From: Paraburkholderia fynbosensis
GTDB lineage: Bacteria > Pseudomonadota > Gammaproteobacteria > Burkholderiales > Burkholderiaceae
Direction of reading: 5' to 3'
DNA length: 64,000 bases
Assembly: GCF_902859935.1 (NCBI RefSeq)
Contig: NZ_CADIKI010000032.1
Location: 1-64,000, forward strand
Below the pieces are notes generated by a model. It did no database searches and had not been told where the DNA came from. It saw only the letters and a program-made list of their open reading frames with translations. Each line of letters begins with the position of its first letter. Positions within the stretch are counted from its first letter, which is position 1. A program made the position numbers and the translations under genes. Shown piece by piece: positions 1 through 8,888 of the stretch.

Positions 1-245
1 TCCTAAAGCGACGGCAACCTGCGCGGGTTGCAACAGCCCCCAGTCGCGATGCGTCGCGATAAAGACCACCCAGCTGCTATCGCGCAACTCGACGGCCAGA
101 AAATAGGCATGCGGATGGGCAGCGCGATCGTACGTGATTGCGCGAGAGAGCGGATCGTCGGAGCTGAAAAACAAACGGCGACGCTGGCGGCCTTCTGTCA
201 AAAAAACCACCCGGCCAAATCCGAATACGCATGGACGGGTTGCTC
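1..245 (-). pseudogene. unrecognised reading-frame fragment running off the window start
   Basis: An open frame on the minus strand runs from about 240 to position 1 and continues outside the window. It reads like the end of an extracytoplasmic sensor domain: it contains 'LSRAITYDRAAHPHAYFLAV' followed by 'RDSSWVVF', a pattern reminiscent of sensor histidine kinases just before a membrane segment. No start codon or catalytic domain is visible. It abuts the SMP-30 fragment on the same strand but in another frame. The sensor-kinase reading is a guess from style only. Confidence 0.25.
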
Positions 246-600
246 CGCTGCGAGGCGACGGGCGACCTGCGAAGCGGATTCACCCGCAAGCGTTACACGA
301 TAGATCGCGCCAAAAATTCTCATGCTATTTTCGTCCATGCTTCCCACCCAGAAGCATCCATCCGGGTCAACCTTCCCACCATTGAGTTGGTTGCCGGGCC
401 ACGGTCTTCGCCAGGTTTAACCAGAAGCTGAAGGTCGCCAGTGGTTGGACCGACGAGGTGAAGCCCAGTCTTGATCGCGAGTGCGCGTTGCGGTTCTCTC
501 GACGGGAGCTGACGGTCGACTTGTCCCCTATCAAGCTGAAGGCTGGCATTGAAGAATAACAAGGCTTCTCCGGTTTGAGCCTTCGCGATCGCAGCCATTC
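246..600 (-). pseudogene. SMP-30/gluconolactonase-family relic, frameshifted
   Basis: Two adjacent minus-strand frames together give the middle of an SMP-30/gluconolactonase/LRE beta-propeller. One carries 'ALAIKTGLHLVGPTTGDL' (about 415-500). The next frame carries 'NGGKVDPDGCFWVGSMDE' and 'GAIYRV' (about 285-385), the family's conserved metal-site loop region. A one-base shift near 400 separates them. The first blade and everything after 'GAIYRV' are missing, so it cannot be functional. Family members hydrolyse sugar lactones or related compounds. Confidence 0.6.
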
Positions 601-696
601 ATGCCGCCAGTGCAGAAATAAACGCGAGCAAATGCCAAGCTTGGCCCAAACGGCTTTGCCTTGCCAAGCCAAGTCCGCTTTTTTTGCGTCAGGACT

Positions 697-1143
697 CTAT
701 TCCATCTGGGCGTCAAGATCGGTGCGCTGCTGAGATGGGCGCTTCGGTGCGGTCCGCATGTTCGCCTGCTCCGGTTGAACGCCCTCTGAGGCCTTGCCAG
801 ATGCCTCGCGAAGCAGCAGGCGGGAGCCGACTTCCACGATGGAGGTAATCGCAGGCAGCAATTCTCGCCCCAGCGATGTCAACGCGTACTCCACGGAAGG
901 CGGCGAAGTCGCCAGCACATTGCGTTCGAGCACACCTCGCGCTTCCAGATCGCGCAGTCTGCCGGTTAATACCTTCGCGGTGATCGTCGGATTGTCGCGC
1001 CGCAATTCCGAAAACCGGCGCGGACCATTACTCAGACACCAGACGAGTTCAGGCGTCCAGAGGCCGCTGAGCAAAGCCATACATTTCGACATGGGGCAGC
1101 CGCCTGGCGGCGGGGCCACTTTCTTACGCGTCTTCAGGCTCAC
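697..1143 (-). CDS. HxlR-family winged-helix transcriptional regulator
   Basis: A 148-residue protein with a GTG start. The HxlR winged helix spans about residues 15-110, with the typical 'CPMSKCMALLSGLWTPELVW' opening followed by 'RFSELRR' and 'LTGRLRDLEARGVL'. Cysteines at the front of the domain are common in redox- or electrophile-sensing HxlR members. The C-terminal 35 residues are a polar tail without a domain. It is divergent from a QorB-like reductase, the arrangement seen for ytfH-ytfG in E. coli, so control of that reductase is likely. An inverted repeat lies in the shared promoter region. Confidence 0.9.
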   Translation of the reverse strand: MSLKTRKKVAPPPGGCPMSKCMALLSGLWTPELVWCLSNGPRRFSELRRDNPTITAKVLTGRLRDLEARGVLERNVLATSPPSVEYALTSLGRELLPAITSIVEVGSRLLLREASGKASEGVQPEQANMRTAPKRPSQQRTDLDAQME

Positions 1144-1170
1144 GTTGTATATCCATGGAGGTTTCCAGAT

Positions 1171-1196
1171 GGTTACCTACATTCCGGCTGGTAACC
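1171..1196. promoter_or_regulatory. inverted repeat, candidate HxlR operator
   Basis: GGTTACC (1171-1177) and GGTAACC (1190-1196) form a perfect 7-base inverted repeat with a 12-base spacer between the divergent HxlR and QorB-like genes. A third GGTAAC copy starts at 1207. Known HxlR-type sites are often GTAAC/GTTAC palindromes, so this is a good candidate operator; binding itself is inferred. Confidence 0.55.
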
Positions 1197-1291
1197 GGAA
1201 AATGATGGTAACTGATGGGTATGTGGTTTCCAAGAGAAACTTTCATCCGTAGACTTGTAGTTCTTCAATCGATGCAAAAGGAGAACACAAC

Positions 1292-2146
1292 ATGTATGCG
1301 ATAACGGGCGCAACGGGCCAGCTTGGCCGTTTGGTGATCGATGCGTTGCTGGACACTGTTCCCGCCGATCAAATCATCGCGGCGGTGCGCAGCCCTGCCA
1401 AGGCGCACGACCTCGCAGAGCGAGGCGTGGCCGTGCGAGAGGCCGATTACGCGCGGCCTGAAACGCTTACGACCGCATTTGCTGGCGTCGACAAAGTGCT
1501 GCTCATCTCTTCCACCGAAGTGGCGGGACGCCTGCCGTTGCATCGCGCGGCGGTCGAAGCGGCGCAACGGGCTGGCGTTTCGCTGCTCGCCTATACCAGC
1601 ATGTTGCACGCCGACACCTCACCTGCCAGGCTAGCGATCGAACATCGGCAGACGGAAGAGGTCATCAGGGCCGCGGGCGTTCCTGCCGTCATCCTTCGTA
1701 ATGGCTGGTACACCGAAAACCATCTAATGGCGCTCCCTGCGGCACTCGAGCATGGCGCTTTTATCGGCGCTGCGAAGGACGGTCGCTTTTCGTCTGCGGC
1801 GAGGAGAGACTATGCCGCAGCAGCGGCCGTAGTGCTCTCAACCGAAGGCCACGCGGGGAAAACGTACGAGCTGGCCGCAGACCATGCGTTCACGCTCAAA
1901 GAACTCGCTGCCGAGGTCTCACGGCAATCGGGCAAAACCATCGTGTACAACGATCTTGCACAAGATGCGTACGCAACCGTGTTGACAGACATCGGTCTGC
2001 CCGCAGACCTTGCCGCATTTCTGGCCGATGCCGATGCTGCAGCCGCTCGTGGCGCATTGTTCGACGATACCGGAGCGCTGGCGCGATTGATCGGTCGGCC
2101 TACAGTGACATTGGACAAGCTCGTCGCCGCGGCTTTGCGCGCCTAA
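1292..2146 (+). CDS. NAD(P)H:quinone oxidoreductase, QorB/NmrA-like
   Basis: A 284-residue atypical short-chain dehydrogenase of the NmrA/QorB type. The N-terminus 'MYAITGATGQLGRLVI' is the glycine-rich NAD(P)-binding turn, and the protein lacks the classical YxxxK active site as QorB-type proteins do. Likely role: cytosolic two-electron reduction of quinones or related electrophiles, limiting redox cycling. A ribosome site AGGAG precedes the ATG. The divergent HxlR gene is its probable repressor. The exact substrate is unknown. Confidence 0.88.
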   Translation: MYAITGATGQLGRLVIDALLDTVPADQIIAAVRSPAKAHDLAERGVAVREADYARPETLTTAFAGVDKVLLISSTEVAGRLPLHRAAVEAAQRAGVSLLAYTSMLHADTSPARLAIEHRQTEEVIRAAGVPAVILRNGWYTENHLMALPAALEHGAFIGAAKDGRFSSAARRDYAAAAAVVLSTEGHAGKTYELAADHAFTLKELAAEVSRQSGKTIVYNDLAQDAYATVLTDIGLPADLAAFLADADAAAARGALFDDTGALARLIGRPTVTLDKLVAAALRA

Positions 2147-2622
2147 GGCAGTGCGCGACAGCAGCGTTAGACTGGTGCATTGCCGATGAACGCTTCGGCA
2201 CCACGCCCATTCCATTCGTCACCGCTGTCGCGCGCCTCGCGTTATCTGACGGCGCCCGGTAGCGATGTGCAACATGCAAACAAACACCGCTCGCCACCAG
2301 AGGGAGCATGATCCTCCGCCCTTGGAATTGGGACGACCCGCGCCATGATCCATGGGATGTACGGGGGCATCGCTGCAGGTTTCATTGTGCTCGTACCCGA
2401 CACCTGCAGTCGGTACGCGCAACGAAGGTGCCATGTCATCGAAGTGGTTACGTTTAAGCTCAGGCACAATGCCACCAGCGCGCGAATGCAGGCGATTGCT
2501 TACGAAATCCGCACGAGCTTCAGATGCCCATTCTTCTTTTGGCTAGAATCGGCGTCAAAGCCGAGTCTTGAAGGCAAGGAAGCGACCGGCTCCCCTATCA
2601 GAACCGAGGATGGAACATTGAC
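2147..2622. other. gene-free stretch
   Basis: No reading frame here has recognisable family motifs on either strand. The last 60 bases probably contain the promoter of the NIPSNAP-like gene; no clear promoter hexamers or repeats were found. Confidence 0.5.
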
Positions 2623-3238
2623 ATGCTCTACGAACTGACAACCCTTTCGTGCTCTCTGCTTGAGCAGGATGCTACATCCGACGGCGCACGCCGCTGGGTG
2701 TCGGATGCCGATGCGAGCGGCGTCCTCCTTGGTTCATGGCGAACGGAAATTGGCGAACTTGCGCAAATCAAGGTTTTACGCAAGTTCGAGACTATGCAGG
2801 AACTGCAGCATGAACGTGAACGCGCCTACATGCACACAGAGCCGTTTCATATCGAGAACTCGCATATGCAGTTGGATCTCGAAAGCTATGCGCTGTTTCC
2901 TTTTTTTGCCTGAAGTCGAACCAGTGGTATCGCACAAGTTCTTCGAGTTTCGCCGCTACCTGTTGAAACCGGGTGGAATCGCGCCAACCATTGCAGCCTG
3001 GAAACAGGCAATCGCGCCGGCAAAATCCTACACCTCACATTTGATCGCAAACATGTACGCACTTGACGGTCCCCCACGCATCACCCACATCTGGGGATTC
3101 TCAAGTCTGGAGGAGCGTATGGCGTTGCGGGCACATCACTACGCCGAGGGTCTTTGGCCGCCTAAGGGCGGCCCCCAGCAGATCGTGAAGGCAACCTCAA
3201 CCATTTGCCTGTCTGAAGCGTGGTCGCCAATGCGCTAA
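2623..3238 (+). pseudogene. NIPSNAP-family protein interrupted by a frameshift in a T7 run
   Basis: The first frame (2623-2913) starts 'MLYELTTLSCSLLEQ' and gives the first ferredoxin-like repeat of a NIPSNAP protein. The downstream frame carries the second repeat, beginning 'HKFFEFRRYLLKPGG' and including 'ITHIWGFSSLEERMALRAHH'. The switch occurs at the run of seven T at 2901-2907; removing or adding one base joins both repeats into about 205 residues, the usual NIPSNAP length. It may be a true pseudogene, a sequencing error in a homopolymer, or a phase-variable site. The biochemical role of bacterial NIPSNAP proteins is poorly defined. Confidence 0.75.
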
Positions 3239-3462
3239 GATCGACCGGAGCGACGTGTAGATCTTCGATTGGTTGCTTGGCAACGGCTGGTTAAATGAAG
3301 GCGGTGGTCGGGGGCTTCGCGCTAAACACGATCGCCAGCGACCACACTTATGACCGTATTTTTTTCGAGCACTGCAACCGGCGAAATTGGGCAGCGACGT
3401 GTTTTCAGGTCAAACACGCGAGGATAATCGCGTACGCTGCGCTGACCTTCAGCCGCAACACT

Positions 3463-3879
3463 TCAGTGTGTTTCGTCCAAAGGAACCAGCATCATCGCCT
3501 TGCCGCCCAATCTGGGCGCGAGCTGCTGCTGGACTGCAATCACCGCCGGTAGCGGGCGCCATGCCATGGTCATGCTATCAACGAGGCCCGCATCGTCCAA
3601 ATGCATATGGTCCATGCCGTCAATCACATTGTCACCGAGTCTGATAGTGAACACGGCAACAAAGTCAGCCCCGTCACGCAGTAGAAGCTTCGGCTCGAAG
3701 GCGTCCACCACGCCAAGAAGCTGGGTGAGCACTTTCACCACACTGTCCCTTCCTTCAAAGGGCGCGGGAGCGATCGGGCTGCGTAGGACGACGCTATCTG
3801 CCAGATGGACCCGGGTCCCTTCGACGTCGCGTCTGCCCATGGCTTCGAGGTAGGCGTCAAGATGTTCAGTGCTGGTCAT
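3463..3879 (-). CDS. SnoaL-like/NTF2-fold protein
   Basis: A 138-residue cytosolic protein with the cone-shaped NTF2/SnoaL fold signature. It has an N-terminal helix 'AYLEAMGRRDVEG', then 'LADSVVLRSPIAP' and 'FEGRDSVVKVLTQLL', and a C-terminal sheet with 'DGMDHMHLDDAGLVDSMTMAWRP'. This last element is typical of the SnoaL-like domain-containing polyketide-cyclase superfamily members of unknown function. AGGAG lies 10 bases before the ATG at 3879. It is a single-gene unit with no informative neighbours; substrate unknown. Confidence 0.8.
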   Translation of the reverse strand: MTSTEHLDAYLEAMGRRDVEGTRVHLADSVVLRSPIAPAPFEGRDSVVKVLTQLLGVVDAFEPKLLLRDGADFVAVFTIRLGDNVIDGMDHMHLDDAGLVDSMTMAWRPLPAVIAVQQQLAPRLGGKAMMLVPLDETH

Positions 3880-4057
3880 AAGAATTCGCTCCTGATAAAA
3901 ATGGGCGCTTCAGCTCAGTGCGTTCAGTCGCCAACGCTCTGGTGAGCATGGGTCGATCGCCTGATCCAGATGGTGCGCAAGCAATTAAAAAATCGGCTGA
4001 AACCTCATAGAGGCAACCCGCCTTTCGAATCCATGGTAGTGCATTGACGCAGCACCA

Positions 4058-5053
4058 TTAACGGGGGTACGGGATGAGCGCGTAGAAACCTATCATGCGA
4101 TTGTTTTCGATCACGAGACATTTCTTGTAGAACTCGCGAGCCCTATCCTTACTGATGTGCGTCTGTGACCAGATCTCCTCTGCACTTTCATGTTTGGCAA
4201 AGAGCATGACAGCCGTCTTGCGCGCTTCATATTGATGTAGCAGTCCTTCCTCCTGCAGCATGCTGGCATCCGGCTCGGGCCAGGTTTCGAAGGCCGGCAC
4301 CCGGTCGCTGGCAACAATGGGCGGTCTTCCAGGCCGGCCACGACGGCTGCGACTGCCTTGCGTGTCCAGGATACCGGCATTGCCTGGCGCCGGAAGCAAT
4401 GCCAGTTCCGATTCCGCCCGCTCCCTCAGCAACTGCATGACGTCAGGTTTATCCTCTGCGACCGTCCTCAAAATCGTGCTCGATGAAATTACGCGCATTT
4501 CGAGGTCAGCAAGTGCATGACCTCTATGAAGCAAACGTGCGATCGCGCCTAACCCTGCGCCCCGGTCGATATCTGGGCGGCGGCCAAGCAGCTCATCGAA
4601 AGTCAGTCGTTCCTGCACCCGTAGTTCGCTGTCGAGCTCGGCCATATGATCCGCCCAGCTCGATAGTTGGCGGGTCGCGGAGATGGCACGGTTTAGTCTG
4701 AGCCAGTTTTCGAATTTGATTTCCCAGAACTGCAGTTCGTCGAGCCACCGCACCCGGTAGGTAACGCCAAGGGACTGGGCGCGCGCGACGCACCGCTCTT
4801 GCAGTTCAGCGCGCACCGAGGAAGATTTTTCCCGAAAGACTTTCCACCACTCTGTAAGCCCGGAAGTGTAAGTAATTACGAGATCAGCGGCTTCCCGCGG
4901 CAGTTCGTTTGCTCGCATGATTTCATTGACCGAGTGCCGGACGGCGGTAAAACTCTCGACGTCCCTGTCGGCAACCAGCTCGCAGAGCGTAAATATCAGC
5001 ACGGCATCGCGCCGAATTACCGAATACCCTTTTGGATTTGAAGAAAACGCCAA
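4058..5053 (-). CDS. uncharacterised protein with C-terminal HTH-like domain, possibly mobile-element associated
   Basis: A 331-residue protein whose best start is a TTG at 5053; the frame is open further up to a stop near 5120. I do not recognise the N-terminal 200 residues, which are charged and helical without membrane segments. Residues about 225-245 contain 'RSRRGRPGRPP', an AT-hook-like basic motif. The last 60 residues, from 'YEARKTAVMLFAKHESAEEI' to 'MIGFYALIPYPR', resemble the helix-turn-helix plus 'GfrALIPy' tail found in large Mu/Tn7-type transposition proteins of Burkholderia. An AT-rich, gene-free region lies upstream. A DNA-binding or transposition accessory role is inference only. 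Confidence 0.55.
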   Translation of the reverse strand: MAFSSNPKGYSVIRRDAVLIFTLCELVADRDVESFTAVRHSVNEIMRANELPREAADLVITYTSGLTEWWKVFREKSSSVRAELQERCVARAQSLGVTYRVRWLDELQFWEIKFENWLRLNRAISATRQLSSWADHMAELDSELRVQERLTFDELLGRRPDIDRGAGLGAIARLLHRGHALADLEMRVISSSTILRTVAEDKPDVMQLLRERAESELALLPAPGNAGILDTQGSRSRRGRPGRPPIVASDRVPAFETWPEPDASMLQEEGLLHQYEARKTAVMLFAKHESAEEIWSQTHISKDRAREFYKKCLVIENNRMIGFYALIPYPR

Positions 5054-6485
5054 CGTATATCGAGTCCGGGCGATCCCCGCGCTGATAACTGATCTTGTTG
5101 AGTGTGGGGGTCGGGCTCAAACAGCGGCAAAACCACAGGAGCAATATCGTTCATGGGATAGGATTTCCTGAGAAATCGCAGGTACGAACGCCCCCCTTGA
5201 CTTTCCCGCAGGAAAAGCCAAGAATGATGCCGTCCTAAGGGGTCCGTCCCGCGGAACTGGGTTAGAGGGAGTTGCGCCAACAACTCCCTGTTCTGCTTAC
5301 AGGACATGGGCGGTGCTCTAGGTCATCTTCGTTCTCTCCATTCCATAGCACCCGAAACTCGCATTTAAGTTGCCAGGTGGGTCGCCATCAGTAAAAAAAT
5401 CTATTACTTCGCGTCGAATTCGAGATTTTGCATAATCATGAAATATTTTCAATAGATTTATTTTTCGCTATTTTATGCGGATGCGTTATTTCGTTACAAA
5501 AAAACATAACACGTAGATATAAATATCGAATATTTAATAGCGCACGTGTTTTGTTGCTCCTGAAACCGGGATGGGGCGAAGCGATGCCGCGTTATCTCGT
5601 AAGAGAGGACATTTAAGATCTCTCGTCGACCTTTATTTCGCATACCTACTTATATCGTTTTTTTTGGTTGATCTGGCCACCACGTCCGTATGCACGCCGC
5701 TCGCGCATAGCCCGGGCGACGCAGGAGCCTGTTGAGCAGGCGAACTCAATCCTGGGCTTCCACGAGGCAATCCTTGTAATCCCGCGCGATGGAAGATCCA
5801 TGTCCGTCGCCGCTGCCGCGATCGGCGGCAACGCTTTGTCAGGGCAACTCCGATTGTCGTTCCGACAACCCTTGCACGGCCACACTCCCATTGGCCCTAA
5901 ACCCACATTCAAGCCAATCGACGTACCGTTGAACTCGAGTCACCCGCGCTCTCTAATCGCTTGACCTGGCACGAGCGTAACCAACGAGGTGGTGCCAGCG
6001 ACGTGTTGGATGCCACATAAAGTGAAATCTGTGCCGGTTAAGTAAAAAAATCGCCGCAAACGGCCGAAGTTCGCCTTGCCCGCAGTACGGCTACTCTGAT
6101 AGCGTTCGCAGGAAACGTACCGGACGGCTGCCCCTTCCCGAAGAGATCTACGCAACTCGACGGAATTGCAGGAAATGATGGCAAGACGGGTCGAGTCGCA
6201 AGCACAGCGCGCCACATCGAAGGTGCCGGAATTTCCCCACCAGATATCGAAGACCTCACTTTAAGGTCAAAGCGGCCCACTCACATCCGGGCTTGCGACT
6301 GCCCATCCGACAGGGTCACCAATGCGCGCAAACTTGCAGCTCGTCGGCACTAACCTCCATACCTCCATCATTCGACTACGGTTTCCCTGAGCGATCGAGC
6401 CCTAACAGCTGGCTTACAGCCGGAGGAGATCAGATGCAGAGACCTGTCTCGGCCTCGAGGAACGAGGCCTGAATGATCTTTACCC
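5054..6485. other. gene-free stretch, locally AT-rich
   Basis: No convincing gene is visible. A 96-codon minus-strand frame (5017-5307) overlaps the start of the 331-residue protein by 37 bases and could be a frameshifted N-terminal extension of it. Bases about 5390-5560 are strikingly AT-rich compared with the surroundings, suggesting acquired DNA or a promoter region. Frames at 5640-6280 have no family motifs. Confidence 0.45.
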
Positions 6486-6657
6486 CCTGATTTGTGTACA
6501 CAAAAACTGGCCGAGATATTTGCCACCTGATTTGTGTCAATGCCGAAAGGTGCAACGCTCCGAAGCCGCCTCCGTGTACAGAAATCCCGGTGGTTATCGG
6601 AAGTGCAGCTAGATTTGGCAGCCGTTTGCGGGCCGGAATTTCCACCCGGATTTGTGT
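6486..6657 (+). repeat. three to four degenerate copies of CCTGATTTGTGT
   Basis: CC(T/G)GATTTGTGT occurs at 6486-6497, 6526-6537 and 6646-6657, with a weaker copy CCTCCGTGTACA at 6569-6580. Spacings are 40, 43 and 77 bases. Spaced direct repeats of this kind near an end are a hallmark of IS21-family element termini, where the transposase binds them. No istA or istB frame is present, so this would be a solo end. Confidence 0.4.
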
Positions 6658-6717
6658 TCCATCGATTCCTGTTAGCCCGGTCGAGTCCATGAGCGCCGCC
6701 TTGAAATCATCCATTGA

Positions 6718-6735
6718 TGTAGTAACATGTCTACA
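6718..6735. promoter_or_regulatory. imperfect palindrome before the toxin-antitoxin operon
   Basis: TGTAGTAACATGTCTACA has 5-base inverted arms (TGTAG/CTACA) and ends 16 bases before the antitoxin GTG. Phd/YefM antitoxins autoregulate by binding short palindromes at this position, so this is a candidate operator. Confidence 0.45.
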
Positions 6736-6751
6736 TTGCAAGGAGTTCACC

Positions 6752-7012
6752 GTGAGCACGACGACCATCTCCAGCCGGGAATTCAACCAGTCGGCGAGCG
6801 AAGCCAAGAAGGCTTCTGCCAACGGCCCCGTGTTCATCACGGATCGGGGCCGCCCGTCCCATGTCCTGCTGAATATCGATGAATACCGGCGGCTCACCGG
6901 CGGCTTCACGACGCTACTCGAGGCCGTGGCCATGAAAGAAGATGACGTCAACGATGAGTTCGACGCGCCACGCGCGGAAATCGGGATTCGTGCGGCTGAC
7001 CTGGACGAGTGA
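6752..7012 (+). CDS. Phd/YefM-type antitoxin
   Basis: Start chosen at the GTG at 6752, which has AAGGAG 5 bases before it; the frame stays open upstream but without family similarity. The 86-residue protein begins 'MSTTTISSREFNQSASEAKK' and continues 'GPVFITDRGRPSHVLLNIDEYRRL', the Phd/YefM DNA-binding fold that also autoregulates the operon. The C-terminal part, ending in acidic 'GIRAADLDE', is the flexible toxin-neutralising segment. The stop overlaps the toxin start (TGATG), the usual coupling in type II modules. Confidence 0.9.
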   Translation: MSTTTISSREFNQSASEAKKASANGPVFITDRGRPSHVLLNIDEYRRLTGGFTTLLEAVAMKEDDVNDEFDAPRAEIGIRAADLDE

Positions 7013-7431
7013 TGTTTCTCCTTGATACGAACGTAATTTCCGAAATCCGTAAGCCGAAGACCGCCGATGTGAACGTCATCGCATGGGCGTCTTCTGTACC
7101 ATCCGCCGCGCAGTTTCTTTCCGCCATCACTGTGCTTGAATTGGAACTCGGCGTTCTGCAACGGGAGCGGAAAGACCCCGTACAAGGTGCGACCCTGCGC
7201 CGATGGCTCGAAGTCCAGGTGCTCCCGCAATTCACGGGTCGGGTACTGGCGTTCGATCTGGTCGTCGCCCTTCGCTGCGCCCGGTTGCATGTTCCGGATC
7301 CGCGCGCGGAGCGCGATGCGATCATTGCCGCGACAGCGCTCGCGCATGGCATGACGGTCGTGACCCGCAACATAAAAGACTTTGAGGCTACCGGCGTTCC
7401 GTTGCTGAATCCATGGAAACCACAACCCTGA
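7012..7431 (+). CDS. VapC/FitB-type PIN-domain toxin
   Basis: Starts at ATG 7012 (a GTG at 7009 is the alternative), about 139 residues. The PIN-domain acidic residues are visible: Asp in 'FLLDTNVISEI', Glu in 'TVLELELGVL', and the Asp cluster 'DPRAERDAIIAATALAHGM' followed by 'VVTRNIKDF'. These coordinate Mg2+ for RNA cleavage in VapC and FitB toxins. Length is full for the family. Translation is coupled to the antitoxin. The RNA target is not predictable from sequence. Confidence 0.93.
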   Translation: MFLLDTNVISEIRKPKTADVNVIAWASSVPSAAQFLSAITVLELELGVLQRERKDPVQGATLRRWLEVQVLPQFTGRVLAFDLVVALRCARLHVPDPRAERDAIIAATALAHGMTVVTRNIKDFEATGVPLLNPWKPQP

Positions 7432-7673
7432 GTCATCCACGCAGCTCCGGCCCGTAACTGCCCGTCTGCACCGGTCAACGAAGAAGCCTCCGTTCCGGCT
7501 CGACCGCATCCGGGACAGTCACCACGAATGCGCGCCCTACCCGGCATGTCCGTTAGCCTGCGACGAGCAATTCCGCGTGCTGACTGGCAGCGCCGCGCAT
7601 GTTCAAGCTCAGGCTCGACCCGCGGTAGCGTGACTCAACAGGAAAAGCAGAATTTGACCGAGATCTCACAATT

Positions 7674-8063
7674 TTAACTAAAAAGTTCACCGACTGGACC
7701 CTGACATCTGCCTCGCGTTACCCATCGGCACGCACGCATCACCACATCGACCAGCACGAAGAACACGCGCGAGAGTTGCTCCGCGCTGGGCGACACCGGC
7801 AGGGCAATCCAGCGCTGCGAATGGCTACGGCACATCTCCATGTACGCCGGGTCGTCGCAGTTCCAGAACACGAGCGTATGATCGAACGCATCCACGATCT
7901 CCCGGACCTCCCCCTTGAGGAGGCCGAAGTCATAAACCATCTGACCGTGATCGAGCGCATCGGCCTCGAGAATGATCTCCACGCGATAGGAATGGCCGTG
8001 GATCGACCATGCATGCCGCACGACATGCGCACCTTCAAACGAAAACAGCGTGCGGATCAACAT
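7674..8063 (-). pseudogene. 6-carboxytetrahydropterin synthase/PTPS-like (QueD family) relic
   Basis: Most of a QueD/PTPS-family protein is readable: 'LFSFEGAHVV', 'IHGHSYRVEI' (zinc histidines), 'DHGQMVYDFGLLKG', 'FDHTLVFW' and 'PVSPSAEQLSRVFFVLVD'. Two defects argue against function. The segment between 'AHVVRHAWS' and 'IHGHSY' is shorter than in homologues and lacks the cysteine expected at the active site. At the 3' end the conserved 'EADVRVQSV' strand is in another frame behind a stop codon. Neighbouring COG0523 and Fe/Zn-type genes suggest an old zinc-limitation (Zur-type) cluster. Confidence 0.75.
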
Positions 8064-8079
8064 CAGTCATCCCCTACGG

Positions 8080-8760
8080 TCACAATCCGTTCGCGATGCG
8101 GCGGTATCCCTGAACGAGCCTCACATTGGTCTGGGCGACGTCCTCGGAGAACTCTGACGCACTGGCAGTCACGCGGCCGCCCCACGCAGGGAACGGGTCG
8201 TCATACTGCGTCCATGCCTGCGGACCTTCAGCCATTTCAGCGTCGGTCAGCAGGCACGCATCCAGGCGCTGGCGCAGTGCCGGCTCGTTCATGTCGACAC
8301 CAATCAGTACAAGTTCCTGGCGCGCATCGCCGACGTCCGGCTCCCAGTTGTGGTTGATGAATTCGAGGGATTCGGGATCGGTCGGCCAGTGCGATTTCGG
8401 CACTGCCGCCCACCAGAGGCCCGCCATGCCGCGGCGGCACACCGCGCCCGCCTGCGACCACGAGCTCGCGTACGTGGGACGGCTCGCGAGCCAGAAGAAC
8501 CCCTTCGAGCGCACGACGCCCGGCCATTCGCTGTTGACCATATCCCCGAAGCGCTCAGCCTGCCTCGGACGCCGTGCGCGCCGCACGAAGCTGCGGATGC
8601 CATATTCTTCCGTCTTGGGCATGTGCTCCCCGCGAAGTTCCTTGAGCCACCCCGGCGCCTTCGACGCTTCCTCGAAGTCGAATAGCTTCGTATCCAGCAC
8701 GCGGGCGAGCGGCGCGGACATACGGCGATCCGGCATGGCGATCACGTCGACTATCTGCAC
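8080..8760 (-). pseudogene. COG0523 (CobW-like) metallochaperone, N-terminal GTPase domain missing
   Basis: The 226 residues match only the C-terminal half of COG0523 proteins of the zinc-associated group: 'PLARVLDTKLFDFEEASKAPGW', 'YGIRSFVRRARRPRQAERF', 'VVRSKGFFWLASRP' and 'GDARQELVLIGVDMNE'. The P-loop, the CxCC-type metal motif and switch regions that should come first are absent, replaced at about 8765 by unrelated DNA that leads into an ExbD remnant. It sits 16 bases before the PTPS relic in the same orientation, consistent with a former zinc-starvation operon. Confidence 0.8.
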
Positions 8761-8888
8761 GGCGGTGTCTGCACCACCCGCACGGCAACCACTGCGACGA
8801 TCACGGATCGGTCAGCATCGTTCAGTAACATCGCATCGAGCTATCCGGCGGAACGTCCGACGTTCGTCTGACCGGCCGGTGCCTGATC

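Noticed and set aside
5646..6280. several 80-98 codon frames on both strands
   Set aside because: None has a ribosome site with a matching start or any recognisable motif.
6430..7547. minus-strand frames of 359 and 199 codons over the toxin-antitoxin pair
   Set aside because: Shadows of the well-supported Phd/VapC genes on the other strand; no motifs.
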